Below, piece after piece: positions 23,189-32,102 of a stretch of DNA of 64,000 nucleotides. The stretch is from contig NZ_WLVL01000017.1 of assembly GCF_009707125.1 (NCBI RefSeq), forward strand, positions 1 to 64,000, in the 5' to 3' direction. The DNA is from Arsenicicoccus cauae. GTDB lineage: Bacteria; Actinomycetota; Actinomycetes; Actinomycetales; Dermatophilaceae. The notes beneath the pieces were generated by a model that saw nothing but the letters and a program-made list of their open reading frames with translations, made no database searches and was not told where the DNA came from. Both the position numbers and the translations under genes were made by a program. Every line of letters begins with the position of its first letter. The first letter of the stretch is position 1.

Positions 23189-25216
23189 CTACCCCCGGTG
23201 GGTCTGGTCGGGGCCGGCCATCCGGCCCAGCCGCTCGTTGTAGGCCCGCAGCTCCGCGTCCTCGTCGCGGTCCGCCTCGCGGTCGTAGCGGCGGCTCTCG
23301 CGCGAGTCCGACCGCACCCAGTCGGCCACGACCAGCAGCGCGAGGATCATCGTGGGGAGCTCGCCGATCCCCCACGCGATGGCGCCGCCGTCCTGCTGGT
23401 CCTGCAGGAGGTTCCAGCCCCAGCCGAGCTGCAGCGCCTCGTAGAACGCGGGCGCCAGCAGCGTCGTCCCCGACATCACGGCGATCCCGAACCACGCGTG
23501 GAAGCCCAGCGTCCCGAGGAGCAGGACCAGGCGGCCGGGGGCTGGCCACTTGCGGGGGCCCGGGTCGACCCCGATCAGCACCCACGCGAAGCCGTAGCCC
23601 GCGAGGACGAAGTGCACGACCATGAGCACGTGCCCGGTGTGCGTGCGCAGCGCCAGCTCGAACAACGGCGTGAAGTAGAAGACGATCAGGCTCGCGTAGA
23701 AGTTGATCGCGGCCACCAGCGGGTTGGCCATGAACCCCACCCAGCGGGACCCGAGGGCCGCCACGAGCAGCTCGCGCGGACCGAAGGACCCGTCGTGACG
23801 CGGGCGCAGCACCCGGAGCGCCAGCGTCGACGGCGCGCCGAGGACCAGCAGCATCGGGACGCCCATCATCAGCGCCATGTGCATCGACATGTGCCACGAG
23901 AAGGACACCTTGCCGAGCACCCCGGGCGCGCCCTGCGTCGCGAGCAGGAAGGCCGCGTGGCCGGCCAGCCAGGCGAGGGTGCGCGTGACGGGCCAGCGGT
24001 CGCCGCGGCGGTGCAGCACCCGCACGCCGCGGAGGTAGAGACCGACGGCGAGCAGCGAAAGGGACAGCCACAGCCAGTCGACGCGCCAGGTCGTCAGCCA
24101 GGACCACCCGTGGGGCGCGGCCGGCGCCGGGTAGCCCGTGAGCGACTCGGCCGCCGAGATGCCGGCCTGGATCTCGGGGACGGGTGGGGCCGAGCGGGAG
24201 AGGGCCACCCCGAGCCCGACGGCGAGGCCCATGACGGCGAGCTCGATGGCGGCGAACCTCGCGAATCCGGCGGCCAGCGCGGGGTTCTCGCGCAAGCGAG
24301 CGACATACGCGCGCCGTTGCCGCAGGCCGACCAGGGCGAGGGCCACGAGCAGGAGGAGCTTGAGCCCGATGATCAGCCCGTATGACGACGCGAGCCCCCG
24401 CCACGAGCCGACCCGCACGGCGGCGTTGAGCACGCCGGACAGCGCCACGAACGCCAGCGACCAGGTGGCCACGTGGGAGTAGCGCTCGACGGTGACGCCG
24501 AGGTCGCGGCCGCGCAGCACCGGCCGTAGGACGAGGATCCCGAGCAGGCCACCGAGCCACAGGACGGCGCCGAGGAGGTGGTACTGCAGGGAGGTGACGG
24601 CGGTGTCGTGGGCGACCGACCCGGCGGCGTGACCCGCGAGGCCGAGGGGAAAGAGGGCGACCAGGCCGAGGAAGAGCATCCAGGCCAGGGTGTAGCGGGA
24701 GCGGCCGACCGCCGCGCCGGTGGTGACCACCATGCCGATCAGCGACGACACGACCGTGGCCCGGATGGCGTCGAAGCTCATCGCGAACGCGCCGAACTGG
24801 TCGCCGAACTGCGGGTCCGCAGGAGACATCCCCGCCGCGTCGGCGAAGGTCAGCACGACCCCGGCCAGTCCGGCCACGACCCAGACCATCCCCGTGAGGC
24901 TGGCCGCGCGGGCCGCCGCCACCCGCCGGGTCCCCGCGCGGTCGTCGGGCACGAGCATGGTGCCGACGAGGAGCAGCCCGACGGTGGCGGCGAGCGCGAC
25001 GTCGTGGACGGCCCGGACCAGCGGCAGCCCCCACCGCACCGACGGTCCCGCGTCACCGAGGCCGGTCGCCAGCTCGGTGAAGGCACCCGTCGCCAGGCCA
25101 CCGGCCAGCAGCGCCACCAGCGCCCCCGCGAGGGGGACCGCGGCGATCACCGGACGGGCCTCCCGGTGATCGTCCTGGTGGGGCGCGGACGGGGAGGCGA
25201 CCTGGGTGCTGCTCAC
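23189..25216 (-). CDS. CopD-CtaG fusion: copper resistance/cytochrome oxidase assembly membrane protein
   Basis: 675 aa with about 15 membrane helices. The N-terminal half (to about 340) is CopD-like (LVRAVHDVALAATVGLLLVG; HLLGAVLWLGGLLGIL; SGVLNAAVRVGS). The C-terminal half is CtaG/caa3 assembly-like: WRVDWLWLSLSLLAVGLYLRGV, SFSWHMSMHMALMMGVPMLLVLGAP, NPLVAAINFYASLIVFYFTPLFE, HTGHVLMVVHFVLAGYGF, FHAWFGIAVM. Conserved His/Met residues suit copper handling. Such fusions are normal in actinomycetes and probably deliver copper to cytochrome c oxidase. The tail is highly charged. Divergent from the DinB gene. Confidence 0.9.
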   Translation of the reverse strand: MSSTQVASPSAPHQDDHREARPVIAAVPLAGALVALLAGGLATGAFTELATGLGDAGPSVRWGLPLVRAVHDVALAATVGLLLVGTMLVPDDRAGTRRVAAARAASLTGMVWVVAGLAGVVLTFADAAGMSPADPQFGDQFGAFAMSFDAIRATVVSSLIGMVVTTGAAVGRSRYTLAWMLFLGLVALFPLGLAGHAAGSVAHDTAVTSLQYHLLGAVLWLGGLLGILVLRPVLRGRDLGVTVERYSHVATWSLAFVALSGVLNAAVRVGSWRGLASSYGLIIGLKLLLLVALALVGLRQRRAYVARLRENPALAAGFARFAAIELAVMGLAVGLGVALSRSAPPVPEIQAGISAAESLTGYPAPAAPHGWSWLTTWRVDWLWLSLSLLAVGLYLRGVRVLHRRGDRWPVTRTLAWLAGHAAFLLATQGAPGVLGKVSFSWHMSMHMALMMGVPMLLVLGAPSTLALRVLRPRHDGSFGPRELLVAALGSRWVGFMANPLVAAINFYASLIVFYFTPLFELALRTHTGHVLMVVHFVLAGYGFAWVLIGVDPGPRKWPAPGRLVLLLGTLGFHAWFGIAVMSGTTLLAPAFYEALQLGWGWNLLQDQQDGGAIAWGIGELPTMILALLVVADWVRSDSRESRRYDREADRDEDAELRAYNERLGRMAGPDQTHRG

Positions 25217-25276
25217 CCCTCCAGACTAAGGCGACGCAGGGGCGCGATCCGCTGCCCCCGTCGTTAGGGTGGGGCC

Positions 25277-26179
25277 ATGCCCATCCACCCGGCACCACCC
25301 ACGGACCTGCCCGGCCTCGTCACCGCGTTCGCGCACACCGCGCAGGCCGTCACCGACCTGGGCCGCGGGCTCACCGACGAGCAGCTCGCGCTGCCCACCG
25401 ACTGCCCCGGCTGGACGGTCAAGGACCACATCTCCCACGTCGTGGCCCTCGAGTCCCACCTCGAGGGCCTGCCGGAGCCGCACGTGGAGGTGCCCGACCA
25501 TGACCACATCCGCAACGACCTCGGCCGGTTCATGGAGGTCGGCGTCGAGGCTCGCCGCTCACGGGCGGGGGTCGACGTCGTGCGGGAGCTGGAGTACGTC
25601 CTGAGTCGTCGCATCGCGACCGTGGGCAGCCCGGGGCTCGAGCTGGACTCCATCGTGGCCGGCATGCGGGACGAGCCCACCACCGTCGGCGAGCTGCTGC
25701 GGATGCGCACCATGGACATCTGGGTGCACGAGCAGGACATCCGCGCGGCTCTGGACGAGCCGGGCAACCTGGACTCCCCCGCCGCCGCGGTCTTCGTGGC
25801 GCGGGCGGTGCGCACCGTCCCGCAGGCCATCGCGCGCCGCGCCGAGGTGCCCGTCGGCGACACCGTGATCCTCGAGCTCACCGGTCCCGTGACCGCGCGC
25901 ATCGGCGTGCGGGTCGAGGACGGGACGGCCGAGGACCCGCGGCCGCACGGGGTCGTGCTGTTCGGCGGCGAGGGGGACCAGCAGGCAGCGGGCAGCACCA
26001 CGACGACGATGCGGGCCATCGACCCCTCCACGCAGATCACCACCGCCAAGCTGTCCACCAGCGCGTTCGAGCGGCTCGCTGCAGGACGCCGCACGGTGGA
26101 CCAGGTGACCTACACGGTCGGTGGGGGCGACGAGGCGGTCGCCCGTCGCGTCCTGGCGAGCCTCAGCTTCACGCCCTGA
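25277..26179 (+). CDS. Maleylpyruvate isomerase-family (mycothiol/DinB) protein
   Basis: 300 aa. The N-terminal MDMPI_N/DinB four-helix domain has LTDEQLALPTDCPGWTVKDHISHVVALE (His ligand) and a second ligand set in MRTMDIWVHEQDIRAAL. A C-terminal SCP2-like domain follows (about 190-290). Members include mycothiol-dependent maleylpyruvate isomerase, but most are uncharacterised metal-dependent thiol transferases. The short divergent promoter region (60 bp) is shared with the CopD-CtaG gene. Confidence 0.85.
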   Translation: MPIHPAPPTDLPGLVTAFAHTAQAVTDLGRGLTDEQLALPTDCPGWTVKDHISHVVALESHLEGLPEPHVEVPDHDHIRNDLGRFMEVGVEARRSRAGVDVVRELEYVLSRRIATVGSPGLELDSIVAGMRDEPTTVGELLRMRTMDIWVHEQDIRAALDEPGNLDSPAAAVFVARAVRTVPQAIARRAEVPVGDTVILELTGPVTARIGVRVEDGTAEDPRPHGVVLFGGEGDQQAAGSTTTTMRAIDPSTQITTAKLSTSAFERLAAGRRTVDQVTYTVGGGDEAVARRVLASLSFTP

Positions 26180-26251
26180 CCCCCTGGCGCCTCCGCGCCC
26201 CACTCCCCCACGCCCCCACGCCTCCGAGCCCCCACGCGGCGAGGACAGAAG

Positions 26252-26288
26252 TTGAGCCTTCAGCCACATAGTTGTATGCTGCAAGCAA
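26252..26288 (+). promoter_or_regulatory. marR promoter with overlapping operator
   Basis: TTGAGC (26252-26257), exactly 17 bp, then TATGCT (26275-26280) is a good housekeeping promoter. A palindrome TTGtaTGC-T-GCAagCAA (26272-26288) overlaps the -10, as expected for MarR autorepression. Transcription would start near 26287, only about two bases before the marR ATG, so the mRNA is probably leaderless. Confidence 0.6.
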
Positions 26289-26765
26289 ATGAATACGCCG
26301 CACCCCGCACCTGAGCACCTGCTCGGCCCCACCACCGACCTCGGGGCCAGCATCACCCGGGCGGCCAAGGCGAGCATCGTCCTCAAGCACAGCTCCCCCC
26401 TCCCGATGCCCGGGATCGAGCATGCTGCGCTGCCCGTCCTCTTCGCCGCCCACGACCAGCCACGCCGGGTCTCCGACCTGGCGGCGGCCTGCCACCTCGA
26501 CGTCTCCACCACCAGTCGACAGGTCAGTGCCCTCACCGCGCTCGACCTGGTGACCAAGCAGGCGGACGACCGCGACCGCCGGGCCCAGGTCATCGTGATC
26601 ACCGCGACCGGCCGGGAGCTCGTCCTACGACTGCGCGAGGAGCGCGCCACCCGGCTCGCCCAGATCCTGCACGACTGGGAGCCCCACGACATCCAGGCCC
26701 TGAGCGGCCTGCTCGACCGATATGCCGACGCCGTCGAGCGTCACCTGCACTCCCAAGGAGCCTGA
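26289..26765 (+). CDS. MarR-family regulator of the adjacent exporter
   Basis: 158 aa with a winged helix-turn-helix: ALPVLFAAHDQPRRVSDLAAACHLDVSTTSRQVSALTALDLVTKQADDRDRRAQVIVITATGREL, containing the DxRxxR wing motif (DDRDRR). The stop overlaps the MFS start (TGATG), and a palindrome overlaps its promoter, so it most likely represses its own operon and is released by a substrate of the exporter. No Shine-Dalgarno is present, consistent with leaderless translation. Confidence 0.9.
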   Translation: MNTPHPAPEHLLGPTTDLGASITRAAKASIVLKHSSPLPMPGIEHAALPVLFAAHDQPRRVSDLAAACHLDVSTTSRQVSALTALDLVTKQADDRDRRAQVIVITATGRELVLRLREERATRLAQILHDWEPHDIQALSGLLDRYADAVERHLHSQGA

Positions 26766-28645
26766 TGGCCAGCACCAGCCCGACCCCGGCGGCGACCGGG
26801 GAGCTCTCGCACAAGCAGATCGTCACGATCATCCTCGGCCTCATGGCCGGGATGTTCCTCGCCGCTCTCGACCAGAACGTCGTCGGCACCGCGATCAAGA
26901 CCATCGCCGACGACCTGCACGGCCTGGACCAGCAGGTCTGGGTCACCACGGCCTACCTGATCACGTCGACGATCTCGACCCCGATCTACGGCAAGCTGTC
27001 CGACATCTACGGCCGCAAGCGGTTCTACCTCTCGGCCATCACGATCTTCGTCGCCGGCTCGCTGCTGTGCACGATCCCGCAGACGATGTACCAGCTCGCC
27101 GCAGCGCGCGCCGTCCAGGGCCTCGGCGCCGGTGGCCTGATGTCGCTGGCCCTTGCGATCATCGGTGACGTCGTCCCGCCGCGCGAGCGGGCCAAGTACC
27201 AGGGCTACTTCCTCGCGGTCTTCGGCACCTCGAGCGTCATCGGCCCGGTCCTCGGCGGCTTCTTCGCCGAGCGCGAGTCGATCCTCGGCCTCGCCGGCTG
27301 GCGCTGGATCTTCTTCATGAACGTCCCGATCGGCCTGATCGCCTTCGCTGCCGTCATGGCGACGCTGCACCTCAACCACACCCCCCGCAAGGCCCGCATC
27401 GACTGGGCCGGCGCCACGACGATCATCATCGGCCTCGTGCCGCTGCTGCTCGTGGCCGAGCAGGGACGGACGTGGGGCTGGACCTCCGCCGCCTCCCTGA
27501 CCTGCTTCGCCGTCGGCCTGGCGGGCATCGCGGCCTTCGTCTGGTCGGAGTCCCGCGCCGGCGACGACGCGCTCATCCCCCTGCGCATCTTTCGCAACCG
27601 CACCATCGTGATCGCCCTGACCGGCGGCTTCGTGATCGGCGCCGGCATGTTCGGCGGCATGATGACGATCCCGCTCTACCTGCAGATCGTCCACGGGTCC
27701 ACCCCGATGGTGTCCGGCTTCCAGATGCTCCCGATGGTCGTCGGCATGATGCTCGCCTCGATCGTCTCGGGCCAGCTCATGAGCCGCACCGGCAAGATCA
27801 AGATGTTCCCCCTCATCGGGGTGACGCTGATGACAGCCGTGCTGTTCGCCCTGTCGCGGATCACCGCGGACAGCAGCCTGGTCTGGGTCATGACGCTGAT
27901 GTTCTTCTTCGGCCTCGGGCTCGGCAACACGATGCAGCCCCTCACGCTGGCCGTGCAGGCTGCGGTCGAGCCGCGGGAGATGGGTATGGCGACCTCCTCC
28001 GCCACCTTCTTCCGGCAGATCGGTGGGACGCTCGGCGTCGCGATCTTCTTGTCCGTGCTGTTCAACTCCCTCGCGGACCGCATCGCCGACGCCTTCACGG
28101 CCGCCGCGTCCGACCCGACCTTCGTCGCCGCCCTGCGCGACCCGGCCGTCTCGGCCTACTCCCCGCAGTCCGCGGCCTTCGTCCGGTCCGTGGCGAGCGG
28201 CCAGGGCGCAGGCAGCCTCGGCAACATCGGCAACGACTCCTCCGTCATCAACGCCCTGCACCCGGCGCTGGCCCACCCCATCAAGGTCGGCTTCTCCGAG
28301 TCGATGGACCTGGTCTTCTTCCTCGGCGCCATCGTCTGCGGGATCGGGGTGGTGGTCCTCGCGTTCCTCCCCGACCTCACGTTGTCCAGCCAGTCGGCCC
28401 AGGCCGCGATGGCCGCGCAGCAGGCCCAGTCCGAGCGGGGCCTCCTGCCGCTGGGCGAGGACGCCTCCGAGTCGGACAAGCGCCTGCACGACAGCCTGGA
28501 GAAGTTCCTGCTCGACGCCGCGGCGTTCGAGAGCGGTGGCCACACGTTCGACGAGCTGCAGGACACGTGGGACCACCTGGACACCGCCGGGCTGGACCCT
28601 CACCGCCGGGGTCGTCACCGCGCGTCCGACCCGGCCACCCGCTGA
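26765..28645 (+). CDS. MFS drug exporter, DHA2 (EmrB/QacA) family, 14 helices
   Basis: 626 aa. Motif D1 is LAALDQNVVGTAI, motif A is GKLSDIYGRKRFY, motif C-like GTSSVIGPVLGGFF is in helix 5, followed by 14 predicted helices. The cytoplasmic tail is unusually long (about 90 residues after the last helix, ending GRHRASDPATR). Proton-driven efflux of hydrophobic drugs is the family role; the substrate is unknown. Co-transcribed with marR. Confidence 0.92.
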   Translation: MASTSPTPAATGELSHKQIVTIILGLMAGMFLAALDQNVVGTAIKTIADDLHGLDQQVWVTTAYLITSTISTPIYGKLSDIYGRKRFYLSAITIFVAGSLLCTIPQTMYQLAAARAVQGLGAGGLMSLALAIIGDVVPPRERAKYQGYFLAVFGTSSVIGPVLGGFFAERESILGLAGWRWIFFMNVPIGLIAFAAVMATLHLNHTPRKARIDWAGATTIIIGLVPLLLVAEQGRTWGWTSAASLTCFAVGLAGIAAFVWSESRAGDDALIPLRIFRNRTIVIALTGGFVIGAGMFGGMMTIPLYLQIVHGSTPMVSGFQMLPMVVGMMLASIVSGQLMSRTGKIKMFPLIGVTLMTAVLFALSRITADSSLVWVMTLMFFFGLGLGNTMQPLTLAVQAAVEPREMGMATSSATFFRQIGGTLGVAIFLSVLFNSLADRIADAFTAAASDPTFVAALRDPAVSAYSPQSAAFVRSVASGQGAGSLGNIGNDSSVINALHPALAHPIKVGFSESMDLVFFLGAIVCGIGVVVLAFLPDLTLSSQSAQAAMAAQQAQSERGLLPLGEDASESDKRLHDSLEKFLLDAAAFESGGHTFDELQDTWDHLDTAGLDPHRRGRHRASDPATR

Positions 28646-28676
28646 TCGGCCGACCCCGCTCGGTCGATCCTCCAGC

Positions 28677-28720
28677 AGCGCCCGCCGCCGCACCCCTCTC
28701 GTGGTGCAGCGGCGGGCGCT
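28677..28720 (+). terminator. Terminator of the marR-MFS operon
   Basis: AGCGCCCGCCGC (28677-28688) and GCGGCGGGCGCT (28709-28720) form a perfect 12-bp stem. CGGCATAC follows immediately. The next gene begins 19 bp downstream. Confidence 0.7.
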
Positions 28721-28738
28721 CGGCATACAGTGCCAGGC

Positions 28739-29335
28739 ATGAGCGTCGAGACCAGCGCAGACCCGCACGGCGAGGCCGAGCTCGTCGCCTCCCTCCTGCC
28801 CGAGGGCGGCCGCGTCCTCGACGCCGGCTGCGGCACCGGTCGGGTCGCCCTGCGCCTCGCCGAGCTCGGGCACCCCGTCGTCGGGGTCGACGCCGACCTG
28901 TCCCTGCTCCGCGTCGCCGCCGACCGCAACCCGCGGATCCCCTTCTGGCTCAGCGACCTCGCCGAGCTCGACATCCCGCAGGGCATCATCGGCGCGGGCT
29001 TCGACGTGGTCGTCCTGGCGGGCAACGCCATCCCCCTGCTCGCCCCCGGCACCCTCGACGAGGTCATGTGCACCCTGCGGGGCGTCCTCAAGCCCCAGGG
29101 GCTGGTCGTCGCCGGGCTCGGCCTGGACGCCCAGCACCTGCCCGAGGGCATCCCGTCGGTGAGCCTCGAGGACTACGACGACGCCTGCTCGGGCGCCGAC
29201 CTGGAGCTCGTCGAGCGCTACGCCACCTGGGACCGGCAGCCTTTCGACGGCGGCGACTACGCCGTGAGCGTCCACCGCCGCCCCCCGGCCCGGCCGACGC
29301 CGGTGTCCCGGCTGAGGTCTCTGCTGCACCGCTGA
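28739..29335 (+). CDS. Class I SAM-dependent methyltransferase
   Basis: 198 aa. Motif I is VLDAGCGTGRVALRLAELG (about 26-44), the acidic residue at the end of strand 2 is in VVGVDADLSLL, and motif post-I/II is FDVVVLAGNAIPLL. Single Rossmann domain with no substrate-binding extension; the methyl acceptor cannot be read from sequence. ATG 28739 chosen over the in-frame GTG at 28730. Stands alone between the exporter and purU. Confidence 0.85.
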   Translation: MSVETSADPHGEAELVASLLPEGGRVLDAGCGTGRVALRLAELGHPVVGVDADLSLLRVAADRNPRIPFWLSDLAELDIPQGIIGAGFDVVVLAGNAIPLLAPGTLDEVMCTLRGVLKPQGLVVAGLGLDAQHLPEGIPSVSLEDYDDACSGADLELVERYATWDRQPFDGGDYAVSVHRRPPARPTPVSRLRSLLHR

Positions 29336-29455
29336 CACCCGCCCCACCGTCGCGTCGACGCGCTGCGCCGTCCCGCTCGCGGACGTCCCAGCGGCCAGGG
29401 ACCTCATCGGGCACAGTAGGGGGCCCCAGACACGACCCCCGCAGGAGACGCTCCC

Positions 29456-30322
29456 GTGACCACGGCGACCACCGACCCGACCTATGTCCTCACCGTCACC
29501 TCCCGACCCGACACGGTCGGCATCGTCCACGCGGTGAGCGGGTTCCTGGTGGAGCACGGGTGCACCATCGTCGAGTCGAGCCAGTTCGGCGACACGCTCG
29601 ACGACGCGTTCTTCATGCGGGTGCAGTTCAGCGGGCCGGTGCGGGACCTGGACCGGCTGCGCGAGGAGTTCACCTGGGTCGCAGGGCGGTTCGGCATGAG
29701 CTTCGAGCTGCACGACGCAGCCCGCCCCACGCGCACGCTGCTCATGGTGAGCCGTTTCGGGCACTGCCTCAACGACCTGCTCTTTCGCGCACGCCTCGGC
29801 GCCCTCAACGTCGAGATCCCCGCCGTCGTGTCCAACCACGAGGACTTCCGCACGCTCGTCGAGGGCTACGGCATCCCCTTCCACCACGTCCCCGTCACCC
29901 GCGAGACCAAGCCCGAGGCCGAGGGGCGCCTGCTGGAGCTGGTCGGCGAGCTGGACGTCGACCTGGTCGTGCTCGCGCGCTACATGCAGGTCCTGTCCGA
30001 CGACCTGTGCCGCGCGCTGGACGGGCGCGCCATCAACATCCACCACTCGTTCCTGCCGAGCTTCAAGGGCGCCAAGCCCTACCACCAGGCGCACGCCCGC
30101 GGCGTCAAGCTGATCGGGGCGACCGCGCACTACGTGACCGCCGACCTCGACGAGGGCCCGATCATCGAGCAGGACGTCGCCCGCGTCGACCACTGGGCGT
30201 CGCCGGACCGCATGGTCGCCATCGGCCGCGACGTGGAGACGCAGGTGCTGGCACGCGCGGTGGAGTGGCACGCCGAGCACCGGATCATCCGCGACGGGCA
30301 CCGCACGATCGTCCTGCGCTGA
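29456..30322 (+). CDS. purU: Formyltetrahydrofolate deformylase
   Basis: 288 aa, hydrolyses 10-formyl-THF to THF and formate, balancing one-carbon pools. An N-terminal ACT domain (YVLTVTSRPDTVGIVHAVSGFL) is followed by a formyltransferase domain with SRFGHCLNDLL, NHEDFR, YMQVLSDDLCRAL and the catalytic stretch INIHHSFLPSFKGAKPYHQA...HYVTADLDEGPIIEQD. The GTG start has GGAGA upstream. Convergent with bkdC; a hairpin lies between. Confidence 0.95.
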   Translation: MTTATTDPTYVLTVTSRPDTVGIVHAVSGFLVEHGCTIVESSQFGDTLDDAFFMRVQFSGPVRDLDRLREEFTWVAGRFGMSFELHDAARPTRTLLMVSRFGHCLNDLLFRARLGALNVEIPAVVSNHEDFRTLVEGYGIPFHHVPVTRETKPEAEGRLLELVGELDVDLVVLARYMQVLSDDLCRALDGRAINIHHSFLPSFKGAKPYHQAHARGVKLIGATAHYVTADLDEGPIIEQDVARVDHWASPDRMVAIGRDVETQVLARAVEWHAEHRIIRDGHRTIVLR

Positions 30323-30363
30323 CCTGCCGGGCTCGGTCGACGCGGGCGAGGCGGTCGCGGCCG

Positions 30364-30401
30364 TCGCGCCGTTCGTCCTGCGTCGCGCCGTTCGTCCTGC
30401 G
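30364..30401. repeat. Two tandem copies of a 19-bp repeat in the purU-bkdC gap
   Basis: TCGCGCCGTTCGTCCTGCG occurs at 30364-30382 and directly again at 30383-30401. Further on (30460-30525) the motif GCCACCCAGACG recurs. The 260-bp gap shows no coding potential; it holds these repeats and one terminator. Confidence 0.6.
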
Positions 30402-30530
30402 TCTTGCCCTCCAGCGGCCGTCTCCTGCTGCAGCCCAAGACCGGCAGCGGCCACCCACACGGTGGACCGCCACCCAGACGAAGAGCAGCCACCCAGACGG
30501 GGAGCAGCCGAGACGAGGGCCAACGTGAGG

Positions 30531-30560
30531 CGGGGCCGGCGCCCACGCGCCGACCCCGCA
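30531..30560. terminator. Terminator between convergent purU and bkdC
   Basis: GCGGGGCCGGCG (30531-30542) and CGCCGACCCCGC (30549-30560) pair with one mismatch over 12 bp, 22 bp from the bkdC stop. Symmetric enough to serve both strands. Confidence 0.6.
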
Positions 30561-30582
30561 ACCGTCATACGGCCAGGACCGC

Positions 30583-32082
30583 TCAGCCCCAGACCAGCCC
30601 GCGAGCCGGGTCCTCCAGCACCTTGGCGACGTCGGCCAGGAACCTTGACCCGAGCTCACCGTCGATCAGCCGGTGGTCGAAGGACAGGGCCAGCTGGGTG
30701 ACCCAGCGCGGCTCGATCGTCTCCGACCCGTCGGCCGCCGTCACGACCCACGGCTGCCGTCGCACTGCCCCGAACGCCAGGATCGCGCTCTCGCCGGGGT
30801 TGATGATCGGCGTGCCCGTGTCGACGCCGAAGACGCCGACGTTGGTGATCGTGATGGTGCCGCCGGACATCTCGGCGGGCTGCGTCCTGCCGGCCCGCGC
30901 GGTCTCGACGAGCGAGCCCATCGCCTGCGCCAGCTCCAGCATCGTCAGGCGGTCGGCGTCCTTGATGTTGGGCACCATCAGCCCGCGCGGGGTCGCAGCC
31001 GCGATCCCCAGGTTGACGTAGTTCTTGTGCACGATCTCCTGCGCCGCCTCGTCCCAGGTGGCGTTGACCCCCGGGTTGCGACGGGTGGCCACGATCAGCG
31101 CCTTGGCGACGACCAGGAGCGGCGAGACGCGGACGTCCTTGAACTCCTTGTCCCGCTTGAGCCGCTCGACCAGCGCCATCGTCTCCGAGACGTCCACCGT
31201 GATGAACTCCGTGACGTGCGGCGCCGTGAACGCCGACCCGACCATCGCCTGCGCGGTCACCTTGCGCACGCCCTTGATCGGGATGCGCACCTCGCGCTCC
31301 GCGGTGCCGTATGCCGCAGCGCCCGCCGCCTGACCCGGCTGGGGGCTCGGCGCGCCGGCCCCCTGGGCCGCCGCCCCCGACGCGCCTCCGGCCAGGTAGG
31401 CGTCGACGTCGGCGCGGGTGATCGCGCCGTCGTTGCCGGTGCCGCGGATCAGGGCGAGGTCCACGCCCTTGTCCTTGGCGTACTTGCGGACGGGGGGCTT
31501 GGCCAGGGCCTTGCCGCCCGCAGCCTGGGGCTGGGTGACCTGCACCTGCACGCCGTGCGGGTCCACGACGGTCGGGTGAGTCATCTCGGTGACGGCGGCG
31601 ACGGTGGCGAAGCCGCCCCAGGTCTCGGGGTCCTTGGTCTCGCTGGCGGTGGGCAGCGGGCCGCGCTGATGCTTGCGGGGTCGCCGCTTGGCGTCGGTCA
31701 CCTTGGGGCCGTAGCCGACCAGGACCGCGACGCGCTCCTCCTTGGGGGTGGCGTCGTCGCCCGTCCCGGTGGCCTCGTTGACCTGGGCCTGGGCGGCGGC
31801 CGCCGACGCGTCGTCGGGCTCGGCGGGGGCGCCGCCACCGGTGCCGTCCTCGATGGCGATGATCGGGGTGCCGACGTCGACGGTCTCGCCCTCGGGGACG
31901 AGGATCTGGGCCACGGTGCCGGCCCACGGGATGGGCAGCTCGACGAGGGACTTGGCGGTCTCGATCTCGACGACGATGTCGTTGACCTTGACGGCGTCGC
32001 CCTCCTTGACCTTCCACGTCACGATCTCGGCCTCGAGCAGGCCCTCACCCGGGTCCGGGAGGTTGAACTTCTTGATTGCCAT
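30583..32082 (-). CDS. bkdC: Branched-chain 2-oxoacid dehydrogenase E2 (dihydrolipoyl acyltransferase)
   Basis: 499 aa. A lipoyl domain (1-80) with lipoyl-lysine in EIETAKSLVEL, a long Ala/Pro-rich linker, a peripheral subunit-binding domain near 205-245 (PPVRKYAKDKGVDLALIRGTGNDGAITRADVDAYL) and a C-terminal catalytic domain ending in SFDHRLIDGELGSRFL with the HxxxDG active site. It transfers acyl groups to CoA in breakdown of Val, Leu and Ile and supply of branched fatty-acid starters. GAGAGGAG precedes the ATG. Third gene of bkdABC, matching the mycobacterial order. Confidence 0.93.
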   Translation of the reverse strand: MAIKKFNLPDPGEGLLEAEIVTWKVKEGDAVKVNDIVVEIETAKSLVELPIPWAGTVAQILVPEGETVDVGTPIIAIEDGTGGGAPAEPDDASAAAAQAQVNEATGTGDDATPKEERVAVLVGYGPKVTDAKRRPRKHQRGPLPTASETKDPETWGGFATVAAVTEMTHPTVVDPHGVQVQVTQPQAAGGKALAKPPVRKYAKDKGVDLALIRGTGNDGAITRADVDAYLAGGASGAAAQGAGAPSPQPGQAAGAAAYGTAEREVRIPIKGVRKVTAQAMVGSAFTAPHVTEFITVDVSETMALVERLKRDKEFKDVRVSPLLVVAKALIVATRRNPGVNATWDEAAQEIVHKNYVNLGIAAATPRGLMVPNIKDADRLTMLELAQAMGSLVETARAGRTQPAEMSGGTITITNVGVFGVDTGTPIINPGESAILAFGAVRRQPWVVTAADGSETIEPRWVTQLALSFDHRLIDGELGSRFLADVAKVLEDPARGLVWG

Positions 32083-32102
32083 GTGAATTCGCTCCTCTCG
32101 GG

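Noticed and set aside
26741-30568. Very long open frame on the minus strand across the MFS, methyltransferase and purU genes
   Set aside because: It is antisense to three well-recognised genes, its product is low-complexity and Arg/Gly/Asp-rich, and such frames are expected opposite GC-rich coding sequence.
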